A stretch of DNA of 64,000 nt from a virus. Below are positions 49,194 to 57,097 of this stretch, in pieces. The notes beneath the pieces are model-generated. The model was not told the DNA's origin. It did not search any database and saw only the letters and a program-made list of their open reading frames with translations. The position numbers were made by a program, and so were the translations under genes. Location: positions 37,790 through 101,789 of IMG/VR virus record IMGVR_UViG_3300009636_000004, one strand, 5' to 3'. Positions within the stretch are counted from its first letter, which is position 1. The number at the start of each line of letters is the position of its first letter.

Positions 49194-50297
49194 TTATCGG
49201 TTAATATTGCTCAAAAAAAGTTTCTTGGTTTCCTCAAATGTTAAATGCGCAGCATCATCATAATACGTAGATTTAGAAATTAAACGATTTTCAGATTGTA
49301 ATTTAGTAAACCGCTTTATAGATGACACTTTCCACTGTTCCATTTGTTTGTCTAAATCTTTCAATTCCTGAATTAGTTCTAATTCGGATTCTTTTATTTT
49401 ACATTGAAGAAATTCATTACTATTTTTATACAGGGAAACATAATGAATTCCACGATGAATTCCATGATATATTAATTTATAGTTAATACCTAAATCTTTA
49501 CAAATTTTTTTCATTAATTCATCTTTATAACGGTCAGATGTTACATTATCCGACTTTTTTACTGGTGGATATTTAACTTTCCAATTGGTTAATACAATTT
49601 CAGGTAACTCTATGGGTACTTTCCCTGATGTTGTGCCTAAGTTTTTCCAAAATTTTAAACCCGTATATTGGCAAAAAGACCCATAAAGACTTGTAGTTGT
49701 CACTCCAACAACTGTATCACCATATTTTTCTTTCCATGCATTTCTAAAATAATCTGTTACAACAATTCTAGCAAGCAACTTTCCACCCAAACAATTATAA
49801 CCGAATGGTTGAAGAGGTACAAGAACTTGTGCATTCATTAAATTGTTTATTCGCTTATTTTTATATTTATGGTTGTTAGACCAACCTATGAAATTATCTC
49901 TAGCAGATAAAGACCCAATATCTCCAGCAATTGTTATCATACCAAGAAATTTACCTGTATTACTATTTTCTACAAGAAATGACATCTTCCTTCCGGGGTA
50001 ATTATTTTGAAGAGCAGAAGATGTAAATAACATGAAATTTTTGTATATACGATACAATTCTTCATCAGATTCATTTACAGGCAAGATTTTTATTTTTAGA
50101 TTTTCTATTTCTTCTATAGTTTTTGGATTAGAAATCTGACTTTTGGAACGCATAAATGGCATAATTTCACTTACATGGTTCTGAATTTCATACCACTTAA
50201 TTTTTAAAGTGTATTCTTCTAATGATAAAGATTTTAATTCTTTAATTGTTGATAAAGTTTTATCTTCCAGTGGTTCTATAAAATCTAATAAATCCAT
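49194..50297 (-). CDS. DUF4338/DruA-like protein, 367 aa
   Basis: Central motifs GKFLGMITIAGDIGSLSARD then NFIGWS, VPLQPFGYNCLGGKLLARIV, YGDTVVGVTTTSLYG, YTGLKFWKNLGTTSGK follow the order seen in DUF4338 proteins. That family includes DruA of the Druantia anti-phage system and phage proteins; its chemistry is undetermined. Assignment by motif order only. Leaderless-type promoter. Confidence 0.55.
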   Translation of the reverse strand: MDLLDFIEPLEDKTLSTIKELKSLSLEEYTLKIKWYEIQNHVSEIMPFMRSKSQISNPKTIEEIENLKIKILPVNESDEELYRIYKNFMLFTSSALQNNYPGRKMSFLVENSNTGKFLGMITIAGDIGSLSARDNFIGWSNNHKYKNKRINNLMNAQVLVPLQPFGYNCLGGKLLARIVVTDYFRNAWKEKYGDTVVGVTTTSLYGSFCQYTGLKFWKNLGTTSGKVPIELPEIVLTNWKVKYPPVKKSDNVTSDRYKDELMKKICKDLGINYKLIYHGIHRGIHYVSLYKNSNEFLQCKIKESELELIQELKDLDKQMEQWKVSSIKRFTKLQSENRLISKSTYYDDAAHLTFEETKKLFLSNINR

Positions 50298-50303
50298 AGA
50301 AAT

Positions 50304-50332
50304 ACAATATCAAATGAAATATGTACAGTCAA
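50304..50332 (-). promoter_or_regulatory. Leaderless-type promoter of the DUF4338-like gene
   Basis: -35 TTGACT (50327-50332), 17 bp, extended -10 TGATATTGT (hexamer 50304-50309), ATG 6 nt downstream. Confidence 0.72.
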
Positions 50333-50337
50333 GAAGA

Positions 50338-50889
50338 TTATATTTCTACACCTTGAAAATGTTTTTTGAGAGCAACTTTGAGGGCAACACGATTGTAAGG
50401 ATGCTCACCGGCAAGTAACATTGTTTCGATATCTTCTTCATTTTTCCCCATATTTTTTAACATATTTACCGACCATTCAGCTTTACTTAATTCATGTCGG
50501 TATTCGTCTTTGTTTTCAAAATGGGAAGTATCTTGTTTGGTAAAATCTCTACCACGGGGAACGAATTCGCCTTCAGGAGCATATCCTGTTGCACGTTCTG
50601 AATAAACATCATCAGGACCTTCTGGTGCTTCGTAAGTATTAGGAGCTACACGTTTTACTAAATTATTAGCGTGAAGCATATCCAAAGCCCAAGAAACATG
50701 ACCTTCCAAATCCCATCCATATTCACTTTGATATTTATTTCTTACCATTTCAAGTAGTTCTTTGAAAGTAAATGGTTCATCAATAGTTTCTGAAATAATA
50801 TCAAGAATATAATTCTCAACATCATGACTTACTTTTTTGTCAGATATTTTCCTATCTCTTGGAACTTCTATTGGTGCTGTAACTGCCAT
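50338..50889 (-). CDS. Hypothetical protein, winged-helix-like, 183 aa
   Basis: The region about 25-85 (YILDIISETIDEPFTFKELL to LHANNLVKRVAPNTYE) has the helix-helix-wing pattern of a winged-helix domain. The C-terminal region is charged and helical. Possibly a DNA-binding regulator. Confidence 0.58.
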   Translation of the reverse strand: MAVTAPIEVPRDRKISDKKVSHDVENYILDIISETIDEPFTFKELLEMVRNKYQSEYGWDLEGHVSWALDMLHANNLVKRVAPNTYEAPEGPDDVYSERATGYAPEGEFVPRGRDFTKQDTSHFENKDEYRHELSKAEWSVNMLKNMGKNEEDIETMLLAGEHPYNRVALKVALKKHFQGVEI

Positions 50890-50900
50890 ATTTATAAATA

Positions 50901-51206
50901 TTAGATAGTTCCTTCAACATACCAATTTTGAACATGATCACAGGTTTTACAAATCCAACCATTTTCAGTGGCAATCAATTCACGGTCTAAGCAAATGATT
51001 TTCTTCCAACCATCACCACTTCTGTCATAATTCAATGGTTCTGGAATGAGAGTTCCGTCATTCTGTTTAACAAACCAAACACCCAGTTTATCTCTACACC
51101 ATCCACAAGTGTATGGATGACAGCCGAGATTATGCTGATATTCATTAAGTTTATCAACGACTTCTTTAGGCCAAGGCGCGTATGTTATTTTGGGTTCTTC
51201 GTTCAT
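50901..51206 (-). CDS. Cys-rich hypothetical protein, 101 aa
   Basis: PYTCGWCRDKLGVW and NGWICKTCDHV contribute two Cys pairs that would form one zinc site. Not recognised further. Confidence 0.58.
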   Translation of the reverse strand: MNEEPKITYAPWPKEVVDKLNEYQHNLGCHPYTCGWCRDKLGVWFVKQNDGTLIPEPLNYDRSGDGWKKIICLDRELIATENGWICKTCDHVQNWYVEGTI

Positions 51207-51223
51207 TTTTGTATTTATAAATA

Positions 51224-51721
51224 TTAGTTAGATTCTAATTCTTTTCTCCACATTTTAATCATTTTAATAGCATATAATGTTGCATCTTTTTCCTCTTTAT
51301 AAAATGCATGATATACTTTTTCATTCCAAGTCGTATAAAATACTAAACGTCCTTGAAAATTTTGTTTACTTACATTACCTTGCCATAAATGTCTTAATTC
51401 ATGAGAAATAAGATATACTAAAACTTCTATTTGATTTCTTAAAAGCGTTGCCTTAACATAACCAGCTTTTCTGAGATTTTCATGCCTATAACTACTTAGC
51501 ATAGGAAATCTATACTGAGAAAAAGGTAAATTTACACCAATAACTGTTTTTCTTTCGTTTGGATGTGCAACTCCATAAAAAGCTTCATCGTGTCTTGATT
51601 TTTTAGTTTGCTTAATACTAATATTGAAGTCAGATAATCCATAGGGACAACAAAAATCAATAATGATTTTTATTATGTCATTTGGAATATTTGTATAATT
51701 TCTAAGATTATAGTATCCCAT
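51224..51721 (-). CDS. Zincin-like metalloprotease, SprT-like, 165 aa
   Basis: VYLISHELRHLWQG carries an HExxH-type site (HELRH, Glu is the catalytic base) followed by EEKDATLYAIKM, where a third ligand Glu/Asp could lie. The pattern fits small phage zincins related to SprT/WSS1 metallopeptidases. Confidence 0.68.
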   Translation of the reverse strand: MGYYNLRNYTNIPNDIIKIIIDFCCPYGLSDFNISIKQTKKSRHDEAFYGVAHPNERKTVIGVNLPFSQYRFPMLSSYRHENLRKAGYVKATLLRNQIEVLVYLISHELRHLWQGNVSKQNFQGRLVFYTTWNEKVYHAFYKEEKDATLYAIKMIKMWRKELESN

Positions 51722-51729
51722 AGGATATA

Positions 51730-51978
51730 TTAGAATAATTTACCACCACTATTATCCTTCATCATTTTCATCAAACGTTCAGCGGATTCTTTACCCATTC
51801 GCCGCCAATCGTTTAAACTTCTCGGAACACCACTGATAAAATCGGGGAATTTTTCATTAGGGTGTTTATTAAAATAAATACTCCAACAATCACATTTCCC
51901 CAATAGTTTGAGGTCACGTTTTGCACGTGGTTTTCTGACACCTTTATATTTTGGGTGAAGTTTACATTGTTTTCTCAT
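51730..51978 (-). CDS. Basic hypothetical protein, 82 aa
   Basis: Lys/Arg-rich start (KGVRKPRAKRDLKLLGKC) then helical SLNDWRRMGKESAERLMKMM. Possibly binds nucleic acid. Not recognised. Confidence 0.56.
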   Translation of the reverse strand: MRKQCKLHPKYKGVRKPRAKRDLKLLGKCDCWSIYFNKHPNEKFPDFISGVPRSLNDWRRMGKESAERLMKMMKDNSGGKLF

Positions 51979-51982
51979 AATT

Positions 51983-52192
51983 TTACCACACGTTTTTGTC
52001 AGTTATTAATTTTTTTAATAATTCATTAAGGTCATAGGAACATTTAGGTTCTTCTCCATCAAAGGATACTCCCAATGTAAACTTTCCATCAATGAAAATT
52101 TCCAACCTATGACTAAAATCGTCAGATGATTTTAACTTCTTTTTGCTCTTAAAGTAAGCATTTATCCTTCGTTTTGATGGTTCTTTTTTCAT
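51983..52192 (-). CDS. Hypothetical protein, 69 aa
   Basis: Basic N-terminus and a beta pair (RLEIFIDGKFTLGVSFDG). Leaderless-type promoter 6 nt upstream. Not recognised. Confidence 0.56.
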   Translation of the reverse strand: MKKEPSKRRINAYFKSKKKLKSSDDFSHRLEIFIDGKFTLGVSFDGEEPKCSYDLNELLKKLITDKNVW

Positions 52193-52198
52193 ATCTTA

Positions 52199-52227
52199 AT
52201 AATATCATAAAATCCTTGTATTGTCAA
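52199..52227 (-). promoter_or_regulatory. Leaderless-type promoter of the 69 aa gene
   Basis: -35 TTGACA (52222-52227), 17 bp, extended -10 TGATATTAT (hexamer 52199-52204), ATG 6 nt downstream. Confidence 0.75.
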
Positions 52228-52232
52228 TCTAT

Positions 52233-52778
52233 TTAGATTGTAAGAATTCCTTCATGAACCTCTCCATGACAATTCTTACATAGTAAAATACACTTGTCAA
52301 GCTCTTTAATTATTTCTTCTTTAGATTTTTTCCAATTTGAGGATATATCATAATCCTTTTCACTTTCATTAATGTGATGAAAATCTAATGATCTCAAACA
52401 TTTATTGTATCCACAAATAATACACCTACTACCTTTCAATTCTACACACCACTTTTTAAATTCATCTCTTCTTTTTTTACTTATTATTTTATTACAAGAA
52501 CGACAAACAGCATAACGTCTTCCCCACTCTGATTTAGCATAAAATTCTTCAAATGGTTTGATATTTTTACATTCTCTACATCGTTTGTATTTTTTTCCAT
52601 CAATAAGTTTTGTTCCATAATCGCCTTCTGTTAAATCTCTTGTATTATGAGTTCCTATAGGCGAACATTCAAGGCAAAAATTACGACTTCTCAAATTCCA
52701 TTTTTTGCCATTTATGGTTATCCAATTTGGAAATGACTTGCCACATTTTTTACAAGGTCTATATTTCATCTGATTCAT
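52233..52778 (-). CDS. HNH endonuclease with multiple zinc sites, 181 aa
   Basis: Four Cys pairs at the N-terminus (CKKCGKSFPN, CLECSP, CRECKNIKPF, CRSCNK) followed by RCIICGYNKCLRSLDFHHIN, CILLCKNCHGEVHEG. This is an HNH nuclease with an HH active pair and zinc Cys. Likely a mobile homing endonuclease; it lies next to the tRNA cluster, convergent to it. Confidence 0.82.
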   Translation of the reverse strand: MNQMKYRPCKKCGKSFPNWITINGKKWNLRSRNFCLECSPIGTHNTRDLTEGDYGTKLIDGKKYKRCRECKNIKPFEEFYAKSEWGRRYAVCRSCNKIISKKRRDEFKKWCVELKGSRCIICGYNKCLRSLDFHHINESEKDYDISSNWKKSKEEIIKELDKCILLCKNCHGEVHEGILTI

Positions 52779-52837
52779 AACGGTAAATCCTTAATTTTTA
52801 CTGCTTTATCATACATATGAAGAAATTTTCATAACGC

Positions 52838-52865
52838 TTGACATTTTTTAGGAATATGATAATAT
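52838..52865 (+). promoter_or_regulatory. Promoter of the plus-strand tRNA cluster
   Basis: -35 TTGACA (52838-52843), 16 bp, -10 TAATAT (52860-52865) with extended TGA. Mature tRNA-Gly begins 12 nt later. Confidence 0.72.
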
Positions 52866-52876
52866 GTATTGAATAC

Positions 52877-52953
52877 GCAGAAGTAGCTCAGTCTGGTAGA
52901 GCGTCACGTTGCCAACGTGAATGTCGTGGGTTCGAATCCCATTTTCTGCTCCA
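52877..52953 (+). tRNA. tRNA-Gly(GCC)
   Basis: Acceptor GCAGAAG/TTTCTGC, anticodon arm TCACG-TTGCCAA-CGTGA, T-loop TTCGAAT, encoded CCA. Confidence 0.9.
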
Positions 52954-52957
52954 TAAA

Positions 52958-53034
52958 GCGGTATTGGTGTTTAACGGCTAGCATGATTGCCTTCCAAGCA
53001 ACCGGTGAGAGTTCGAATCTCTCATATCGCTCCA
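52958..53034 (+). tRNA. tRNA-Gly(TCC)
   Basis: Acceptor GCGGTAT/ATATCGC, anticodon loop CTTCCAA gives TCC, T-loop TTCGAAT, encoded CCA. Only 4 nt after the previous tRNA. Confidence 0.88.
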
Positions 53035-53062
53035 GATGTGAATTTTTGCTCTTTGGAATAAT

Positions 53063-53157
53063 GCCTCTGTAGTTTAATTGGTAGAACGCACGGCCTATAC
53101 CCGTGGTAAGCTCTAGATTTGAGCACGATATCGGTTCGAGTCCGGTTGGAGGCACCA
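53063..53157 (+). tRNA. Class II tRNA with unusual anticodon loop
   Basis: Acceptor GCCTCTG/TGGAGGC, A-CCA, T-arm with TTCGAGT, and a long variable arm with stem GCTC/GAGC, as in Leu, Ser or Tyr tRNAs. The anticodon stem CACGG/CCGTG encloses CCTATAC: by position the anticodon is TAT and base 33 is C instead of T; shifting one base gives ATA. Neither fits a normal class II isotype, so identity is left open. Confidence 0.7.
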
Positions 53158-53169
53158 TAATAATTTAAT

Positions 53170-53257
53170 TGCGGGATGTCGGAAGCCCGGTCATCCGGCT
53201 GTGCTCATAACGCAGTGCCTTAGTGCCTCGCAGGTTCGAATCCTGCTCCCGCTACCA
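53170..53257 (+). tRNA. tRNA with CAT anticodon (Met, fMet or Ile2)
   Basis: Acceptor stem GCGGGA/TCCCGC with a possible unpaired first pair (T-T), anticodon arm CTGTG-CTCATAA-CGCAG giving CAT, T-arm GCAGG-TTCGAAT-CCTGC, encoded A-CCA. A mismatch at 1-72 is typical of initiator tRNA but here is T-T rather than C-A. The variable loop is long (about 14 nt). Confidence 0.7.
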
Positions 53258-53479
53258 ATTTGGGCTGCTCAAATATTAGATGAGGGCAGTCGTTCTAACG
53301 ACTACAAAGTATCAGTTTTATTGGTGATTGGTATGTTGTGGCTGAGAAAAGAACTACGTTAGTAACTTATAGAATTAAATAACATCGCCTTTGACGGAAT
53401 TGGCTGCGTTAACAGCCAATTTCGTTGTAAATGAAAAGACAAATTCTAGGACAAAACTTTCAAATACCATTTTGTTATT
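53258..53479 (+). other. Intergenic region with three hairpins
   Basis: TTTG/CAAA near 53262-53276, AGTCGT-TCTA-ACGACT (about 53288-53303) and the strong AATTGGCTG-CGTTAA-CAGCCAATT (53398-53421). The last may end the tRNA transcript although its T-run is short. No coding frame is convincing here. It could hold a small structured RNA. Confidence 0.45.
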
Positions 53480-53683
53480 ATGAATAAATGGGTTACTATA
53501 ACGGAAGAAGAGAAACGTAAACTTGTTGAGTCAATGAAGAAAAGCGTTTCAATCACACCTACATGTTTTAATTTGAAAAGTGATAATGATAATGTAGGTA
53601 GTCGTTTTAGAGACATGACCAATCAAGAAGTGGTGGATGCAGCAAAAGAGTCTGCACATGAATTTTTATTTGCTCTCAGTTGA
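53480..53683 (+). CDS. Small hypothetical protein, 67 aa
   Basis: Charged, helical ends (EEEKRKLVESMKKS and NQEVVDAAKESAHEFLFAL). No ribosome site is obvious. It lies between tRNA genes. Not recognised. Confidence 0.5.
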   Translation: MNKWVTITEEEKRKLVESMKKSVSITPTCFNLKSDNDNVGSRFRDMTNQEVVDAAKESAHEFLFALS

Positions 53684-53719
53684 ACACGTCATCTGGCCAA
53701 TGGACTTCGACTGAGTTAT

Positions 53720-53805
53720 GCTACAGTGGCGGAACTAGGCAGACGCGATTGCCTCAAGAGCAGTTGGAGAAATCCGTGTGGGTTCGATTCCCTCCTGTAG
53801 CACCA
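53720..53805 (+). tRNA. tRNA-Leu(CAA)
   Basis: Acceptor GCTACAG/CTGTAGC, anticodon loop CTCAAGA, long variable arm GGAGAAATCC, T-loop TTCGATT, encoded A-CCA. A normal class II tRNA. Confidence 0.9.
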
Positions 53806-53817
53806 GATTTGTCGTAA

Positions 53818-53919
53818 GAATTGAATACGTCCCGTGAAACATCGGGCCCCAAATAGAGGGAGAGAAGTTGGTAAATGACAAAAATGCTGCAGCATTTAAA
53901 AAAACCTAGTATTCAATTC
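53818..53919 (+). ncRNA. Candidate structured RNA closed by an 11 bp terminal stem
   Basis: GAATTGAATAC (53818-53828) pairs perfectly with GTATTCAATTC (53909-53919), enclosing about 80 nt. Inside, CCCG-TGAAACAT-CGGG makes a hairpin, a segment AAGTTGGTAAATGAC resembles a tRNA D-loop, and AAATGCTGCAGCATTT is a palindrome. End-to-end pairing with a tRNA-like interior is the layout of bacterial Y RNAs (YrlA), and the phage encodes a Ro60. It lies between two Leu tRNA genes, probably cut from the same transcript. The RNA class is an inference. Confidence 0.55.
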
Positions 53920-53924
53920 ACAAT

Positions 53925-54009
53925 GCCACCGTGGCGAAATTGGGAGACGCGACTGCCTTAAGAGCAGTTTCCTTCGGGAGTGTGGGTTCGATTCCCTCCG
54001 GTGGCACCA
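53925..54009 (+). tRNA. tRNA-Leu(TAA)
   Basis: Acceptor GCCACCG/CGGTGGC, anticodon arm ACTGC-CTTAAGA-GCAGT, long variable arm (TTCCTTCGGGAG), T-loop TTCGATT, encoded A-CCA. Confidence 0.92.
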
Positions 54010-54040
54010 ATCTAAATAAAGTTATTATGGTAAATAAATT

Positions 54041-54205
54041 ATGAGCTTCTCTACTACCAAACCAACCGATAATAAGAAATATTGTGACCACAAATTTATG
54101 AATTCCAAGAAATGTATAAAATGTAGTTGGAAACCAAGTAAAAAAGAATTGGAATTTATGCGAGGAGCAGAAGAATATAAAAGAAATACTAGCATGTGGA
54201 ACTAA
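54041..54205 (+). CDS. Small zinc-knuckle protein, 54 aa
   Basis: ATG 54041 to TAA 54205. Residues about 15-28 carry C-x-H...CIKC, which could bind a metal; the rest is basic and helical. Located right after tRNA-Leu. Not recognised. Confidence 0.55.
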   Translation: MSFSTTKPTDNKKYCDHKFMNSKKCIKCSWKPSKKELEFMRGAEEYKRNTSMWN

Positions 54206-54252
54206 GTAATTTTTAATTGCCATTTATATTTTTTGTGTTATAGTTATTATTG

Positions 54253-54294
54253 TTCAGGCAATTCCGCCTGAATATAAAAGTCCCCAATTAGGGG
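54253..54294 (+). promoter_or_regulatory. Two consecutive hairpins upstream of the 299 aa gene
   Basis: TTCAGGC-AATTCC-GCCTGAA (54253-54272) and CCCC-AATTA-GGGG (54282-54294). Neither has a T-tract. A ribosome site AAAGGA lies 7 nt before the ATG at 54314. May stabilise the mRNA. Confidence 0.45.
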
Positions 54295-54313
54295 CAATGT
54301 AAGAAAGGAAAAC

Positions 54314-55213
54314 ATGAAAAGAAATGACTTCGAATTGTCCGTCAAGATTGATGGCAGTAAACTTCCAGAATATGGCTCTCATGGTAGAACTTATGTCCGT
54401 GGAGAAATTGGTAGGGAATTCACCCTACATTTTAGAAACAATACCGCTGACCGAGTGTTGGCACGTTTTAGCGTTGATGGATTAAGTGTCCTTGACGGTA
54501 AAAGTGCAGATAGGGATAAAAGTGGATATATTTGTAATGCTTATTCATCCATCGAAATCAATGGTTGGCGAACTTCTCTTGATGAAGTTAGAAAATTTGA
54601 ATTTTCATCAAAGGGTAAATCCTATGCAGGTAAAACTGTTGGAACTTCCAATTGTGGTGTAATTGGTGTTCAGGTTTTTGCAGAGAAACAACCACAAGTT
54701 AAAATTGTTGAAAAACATATTCATCACGACCACTATTATCCAGATCCTTATCCAATTTATCCTAAACCGTGGCCCAGACCGTGGAGAAAACCATATGACC
54801 CTTGGTGGCCAACCAATCCTCCAATTTGGGGTGATATAGTTTGTAAAGATTCTAGTGCAACTTATACATGTAGCAGTAATTCTTCTACACTAAAGGGTAG
54901 AGACAGTGGTATTAGTAGAAAATTATCTGCTAATAGTCTCCATTCAGCTAACATTTGTAAAAGCATTTCATCTGATGAAGTAACTGAGTATAATCTTGGA
55001 ACTAAGTTTGGTGAAACTAAGAATGATTCTGTTAGAACAGTAGAATTTAAAGTAGGTAGATTACTTACTGAACTTGAAATCTATTATACTGACCGTGAAG
55101 GATTGGAAAATGCTGGAATTGATTTGGATAAAAGACCAGCAGTTGCAGTACAACATTCTACTAAACATCCTCAAGCATTTGGTGGATTTTGTGAACCACC
55201 TGATGATGATTAA
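54314..55213 (+). CDS. Hypothetical protein with Pro/Trp/Tyr-rich linker, 299 aa
   Basis: N-terminal beta-rich domain (about 1-125) with evenly spaced strands. A His/Tyr/Pro/Trp-rich linker follows (about 135-180: HHDHYYPDPYPIYPKPWPRP and on), then a Ser-rich region and a helical C-terminus. The composition suggests an abundant structural or surface protein, in line with its strong ribosome site and terminator, but no family is recognised. Confidence 0.62.
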   Translation: MKRNDFELSVKIDGSKLPEYGSHGRTYVRGEIGREFTLHFRNNTADRVLARFSVDGLSVLDGKSADRDKSGYICNAYSSIEINGWRTSLDEVRKFEFSSKGKSYAGKTVGTSNCGVIGVQVFAEKQPQVKIVEKHIHHDHYYPDPYPIYPKPWPRPWRKPYDPWWPTNPPIWGDIVCKDSSATYTCSSNSSTLKGRDSGISRKLSANSLHSANICKSISSDEVTEYNLGTKFGETKNDSVRTVEFKVGRLLTELEIYYTDREGLENAGIDLDKRPAVAVQHSTKHPQAFGGFCEPPDDD

Positions 55214-55235
55214 AACATTCATCATTTAATATCAG

Positions 55236-55270
55236 AAAGTCCGGTTCAAGTAATTGAATCGGACTTTTTT
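55236..55270 (+). terminator. Strong intrinsic terminator
   Basis: AAGTCCGgTTCAA-GTAA-TTGAAtCGGACTT followed by TTTT, directly upstream of the RNA ligase promoter. Confidence 0.88.
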
Positions 55271-55271
55271 A

Positions 55272-55299
55272 TTGACTTCTGTTAAGTCTATGATATAAT
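55272..55299 (+). promoter_or_regulatory. Leaderless-type promoter of RNA ligase
   Basis: -35 TTGACT (55272-55277), 16 bp, extended -10 TGATATAAT (hexamer 55294-55299); ATG exactly 6 nt later. Confidence 0.85.
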
Positions 55300-55305
55300 G
55301 TTAAT

Positions 55306-56355
55306 ATGACAAAATCGGCAACAATAGAAAAAATTCATAGTATTAAACCCCATCCAAATCCAGAAGTAACAAAAATTGAGATTGGTATGGTGAAAGCATG
55401 GCCTGTTGTTGTTCCCAAAGGACAATTTAAAGACGGTGATTTGGTAATATTCATACAAATTGATAGCATAGTTCCAAAAGAAAATCCTTATTTCTCCTTT
55501 ATGGAGCGTCAACATTACCGTGTTTGGAATGCTAAATTTAAGAAAGCTCCAAGTCAAGGATTAGTTTGTCCTCTTTCTATTTTACCGGTAAAATCAGGTT
55601 TTGATAATGATGGTGATGAACATGAAATAGATGTATCGATTTGGGAAGAAGGCGATGATGTTACAGAAATTCTTGGTATAATTAAATATGAGAAACCACT
55701 TGATTTAAGTATATGTGGTGATGTTAGAGGTGGATTTCCTACACATTTAATTCCAATCACTGATGAAGATAATTTATTAAATAATCCAACAGTTCTTAAT
55801 GAATTTATGGGAGAGGAATGTTATCTTACAGTGAAGGTTGATGGTTCTTCTATGACTGTAATCCATGAAAATAGCGAAGTTCGTGTTTGTAGCCGCAAAC
55901 TAGAACAAAAAGAAGGAACAGGATTTTGGAAGATTGCTGAAAAATATGATTTACCAAACAATCTAAAAAAGTTGGGTAAAAATATTGCCATTCAAGCAGA
56001 AGCTTGTGGTGGAAAAATTCAAGGAAATCCATTAGGTCTTTTGGAACCTATGCTATATGTGTTTAATATAAAAGAATTGGATACAGGTAAATGGTATGGT
56101 TGGAAAGAAATAAAAGATGCATGCAATACTTTAAATATTCCAGCCGTTTCATTAGTTTATGACCCTTTTATATTTGATGATACATGGACTATTGAAAAAC
56201 TCCAAAAAATAGCAAATACAATTATATATTACATTAAACCAAATAGAGAAATGAAATATGGAGAAGGAATAGTTCTTCGTCCAACAAAACCAAAATATTC
56301 TTCTATCCTTGGCAAGCTATTGTCAGTTAAAATATTAAATCAGGAATACAAATAA
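55306..56355 (+). CDS. RNA ligase, Deinococcus Rnl (Rnl5)-like
   Basis: The N-terminal 90 residues form an OB-fold-like region (IHSIKPHPNPEVTKIEIGMV, DGDLVIFIQ). The ligase core begins at motif I LTVKVDGSS with Lys177 to be adenylated, continues with EVRVCSRKLE (motif Ia-like), IAIQAEACG (motif III/IIIa), GEGIVLRP (motif IV) and LLSVKILN (motif V). The N-terminal OB before the core is the layout of DraRnl, which seals 3'-OH/5'-P nicks in RNA or RNA-DNA hybrids. First gene of an operon with a cREC protein and a polynucleotide kinase: an RNA repair set. Confidence 0.9.
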   Translation: MTKSATIEKIHSIKPHPNPEVTKIEIGMVKAWPVVVPKGQFKDGDLVIFIQIDSIVPKENPYFSFMERQHYRVWNAKFKKAPSQGLVCPLSILPVKSGFDNDGDEHEIDVSIWEEGDDVTEILGIIKYEKPLDLSICGDVRGGFPTHLIPITDEDNLLNNPTVLNEFMGEECYLTVKVDGSSMTVIHENSEVRVCSRKLEQKEGTGFWKIAEKYDLPNNLKKLGKNIAIQAEACGGKIQGNPLGLLEPMLYVFNIKELDTGKWYGWKEIKDACNTLNIPAVSLVYDPFIFDDTWTIEKLQKIANTIIYYIKPNREMKYGEGIVLRPTKPKYSSILGKLLSVKILNQEYK

Positions 56356-56362
56356 TAAAAAT

Positions 56363-56791
56363 ATGATTACAACATTTGTTCTAGTTTTTACAGTTTTAGT
56401 GATATCCGCCATCCTTGGAGGTTATTTAGCGTCTTCAAATGGTGACAATGCTAGCGGATTTATAGGAGTCATACTGTGTGTGGTGGGAATTCTCGGTTGT
56501 GTTGCAGTATTAATAGGTGGCGGTGTAGGGGGAGCTTTTGGATTCAATACTTACACAGAAACAACGACCAACAATTTCAGTAAGGCTCTTTCAACCGACC
56601 ATAGTGCAGTAACTATAGTTTATAATAATCAACCGTATTTATTCAATCAATATGATGTGGTCAACAATTTTGACTCTATTACCAATATTACCGTCTGTGA
56701 AAGATATAGTATATTCGGTGTTAGGGGTGATTTCAATATTAAAATTATTACTCCTAGAAATAATAGAGCAGTAAATTTACATGAACCGTAA
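56363..56791 (+). CDS. Membrane protein, 142 aa
   Basis: Two hydrophobic helices (about 3-24 and 32-58, Gly-rich) then a soluble C-terminal part of about 80 aa with beta strands. It begins 8 nt after the RNA ligase. Not recognised. Confidence 0.6.
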   Translation: MITTFVLVFTVLVISAILGGYLASSNGDNASGFIGVILCVVGILGCVAVLIGGGVGGAFGFNTYTETTTNNFSKALSTDHSAVTIVYNNQPYLFNQYDVVNNFDSITNITVCERYSIFGVRGDFNIKIITPRNNRAVNLHEP

Positions 56792-56800
56792 AATAAAATA

Positions 56801-57097
56801 GTGAATATGTATATAAACGAGGATGACGCACCTAATTATGAGAAGGATAATATGGACAAGAAAGCATCAGATATTACGGTAATTTTCCATTCTAGAAAAA
56901 AGTTTTATAATGGAAAACTCATTTATTGGTATGAATTCATGGGTCAAGATGATTATGATTTTGATAATTTAATACCACGATCATTTCTTAACGTTCCTTT
57001 GACGGTGCTTTATGAATATGGTGGAACGCATGAAGAAGCATTAAAAGAATTGACAAATGCTGGCTTTATAGATATAATAGAAGGCAATGAGCTATAA
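56801..57097 (+). CDS. Hypothetical protein, 98 aa
   Basis: GTG at 56801 or ATG at 56807 as start. Acidic, mixed alpha/beta. Overlaps the cREC gene by 11 nt. Not recognised. Confidence 0.58.
   Translation: MNMYINEDDAPNYEKDNMDKKASDITVIFHSRKKFYNGKLIYWYEFMGQDDYDFDNLIPRSFLNVPLTVLYEYGGTHEEALKELTNAGFIDIIEGNEL

Noticed and set aside
53063-53157. Amber suppressor tRNA (anticodon CTA)
   Set aside because: CTA occurs in the loop but out of register by the paired stem; no gene here is interrupted by TAG, and the interrupted nuclease uses TAA.
52904-53158. 84-codon minus-strand frame across three tRNA genes
   Set aside because: The sequence is fully explained by tRNA genes with encoded CCA on the plus strand.
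53918-54223. 101-codon minus-strand frame across tRNA-Leu(TAA)
   Set aside because: It lies over an ideal tRNA gene and the 54 aa plus-strand gene; the apparent protein is an artefact of their complement.
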